The notes under the pieces are model-generated. The model did not search any database and was not told the DNA's origin. It saw only the letters and a program-made list of their open reading frames with translations. Made by a program: the position numbers and the translations under genes. From positions 1-17,358 of the forward strand of contig JAJFIG010000073.1 in the NCBI GenBank assembly GCA_021775195.1: 17,358 nucleotides of DNA, written 5' to 3'. Shown piece after piece: positions 16,855 through 17,358 of the stretch. Each line of letters begins with the position of its first letter. Position 1 is the stretch's first letter. This DNA comes from Rhodospirillales bacterium. Its GTDB lineage: Bacteria; Pseudomonadota; Alphaproteobacteria; Rhodospirillales; 2-02-FULL-58-16.

Positions 16855-17358
16855 ATGACTAGCGATAACGCATTGATGGACGGCAAGAAGGGGCTGGTCA
16901 TGGGCGTTGCCAACGACCATTCCATTGCCTGGGGAATCGCCCGGACCCTTCATCAGCACGGCGCCCGGCTGGCCTTCACCTATCAGGGGGACACCTTCGC
17001 CAAGCGTGTCCGGCCCCTGGCCGAGTCCCTGGGGGCTGACGTCGTCCTGCCCTGCGACGTCGAGGACGGGGCGAGTGTCGATTCCCTGTTCACGGCCCTG
17101 GAGGAGACCTGGGGCGGCCTCGATTTCATCGTCCATTCCCTCGCCTATTCGGACAAGGGCGAGCTCAAGGGGCGCTATATGGATACCAGCGGCGAGAACT
17201 TCCGCCGCACCATGAACATCTCGTGCTATTCCTTCACCGCCATCGCACAGCGGGCGGCCCGGCTCATGCCCGACGGCGGCAGTCTCCTCACCTTGACTTT
17301 TTCGGGTTCGGAACGGGTGATGCCCAATTACAACGTCATGGGCGTCGCCAAGGCAGCC
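16855..17358 (+). CDS. fabI: Enoyl-ACP reductase FabI (3' truncated)
   Basis: FabI reduces trans-2-enoyl-ACP with NADH, the last step of each elongation cycle. The first 168 residues are visible before the window ends. The Rossmann start GLVMGVANDHSIAWGIA has the FabI cofactor loop, and NYNVMGVAK carries Tyr159 and Lys166, matching E. coli Tyr156 and Lys163. The E. coli Tyr146 position is Phe149 here (LLTLTFSGSERVMPNYN), a state known from mycobacterial InhA. ATG 16855 gives MTSDNALMDGKKGLVMG, a normal FabI N terminus, though its Shine-Dalgarno is poor. A later ATG at 16876 would remove 7 residues. It is probably co-transcribed with fabA-fabB. Confidence 0.95.
   Translation, partial: MTSDNALMDGKKGLVMGVANDHSIAWGIARTLHQHGARLAFTYQGDTFAKRVRPLAESLGADVVLPCDVEDGASVDSLFTALEETWGGLDFIVHSLAYSDKGELKGRYMDTSGENFRRTMNISCYSFTAIAQRAARLMPDGGSLLTLTFSGSERVMPNYNVMGVAKAA

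Overview
The window is a high-GC chromosomal segment of an alphaproteobacterium, most like the Rhodospirillales. This rests on GC-rich codon use throughout, the order corC-lnt-XRE regulator-metK-trmB (a typical alphaproteobacterial block), a YlxR domain fused to an L7Ae domain, an apparent SAM-II riboswitch (an RNA class found mainly in alphaproteobacteria), and a fabA-fabB-fabI cluster. All sixteen genes are on the + strand. They are core housekeeping genes, with no mobile element, CRISPR array, tRNA or rRNA. I see no wholly new system; the points of interest are in the leaders and in a few residue changes.

Region 1 (1-5131) covers envelope and methionine/tRNA functions. It holds the 3' part of a CorC/HlyC-type CBS protein, then lnt (apolipoprotein N-acyltransferase) 7 nt later. 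An AT-richer gap leads to a small XRE-family regulator. A 311-nt intergenic region follows with a terminator-like hairpin, a CTTGAC promoter element inside an inverted repeat, and a SAM-II-like riboswitch. Then come metK (SAM synthetase) and trmB, a SAM-using tRNA methyltransferase whose start overlaps the metK stop.

Region 2 (5132-14913) is a long transcription and translation operon: rimP, nusA, ylxR, infB, rbfA, truB, rpsO, pnp. A good sigma70-type promoter (5188-5215) is followed by an intrinsic terminator inside the leader (5279-5300), before rimP, which suggests attenuation. A strong terminator with seven T's closes the operon after pnp. The products work in 30S maturation (RimP, RbfA, S15), transcription elongation and termination (NusA), RNA binding (YlxR-L7Ae), initiation (IF2), tRNA pseudouridylation (TruB) and RNA decay (PNPase). 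The 253-nt rpsO-pnp spacer carries a strong hairpin and an unusual purine-rich tract before the pnp start.

Region 3 (14914-17358) is the fabA-fabB-fabI cluster for type II fatty acid synthesis: the dehydratase/isomerase and ketosynthase I of the unsaturated branch, then enoyl-ACP reductase. fabI runs off the right edge of the window.

Points worth a second look are the SAM-II-like element placed well upstream of the metK ribosome binding site, the terminator inside the rimP leader, Glu instead of Asp in the IF2 P-loop (GHVEHGKT), Phe at the E. coli Tyr146 position in FabI, and the structured and purine-rich pnp leader.
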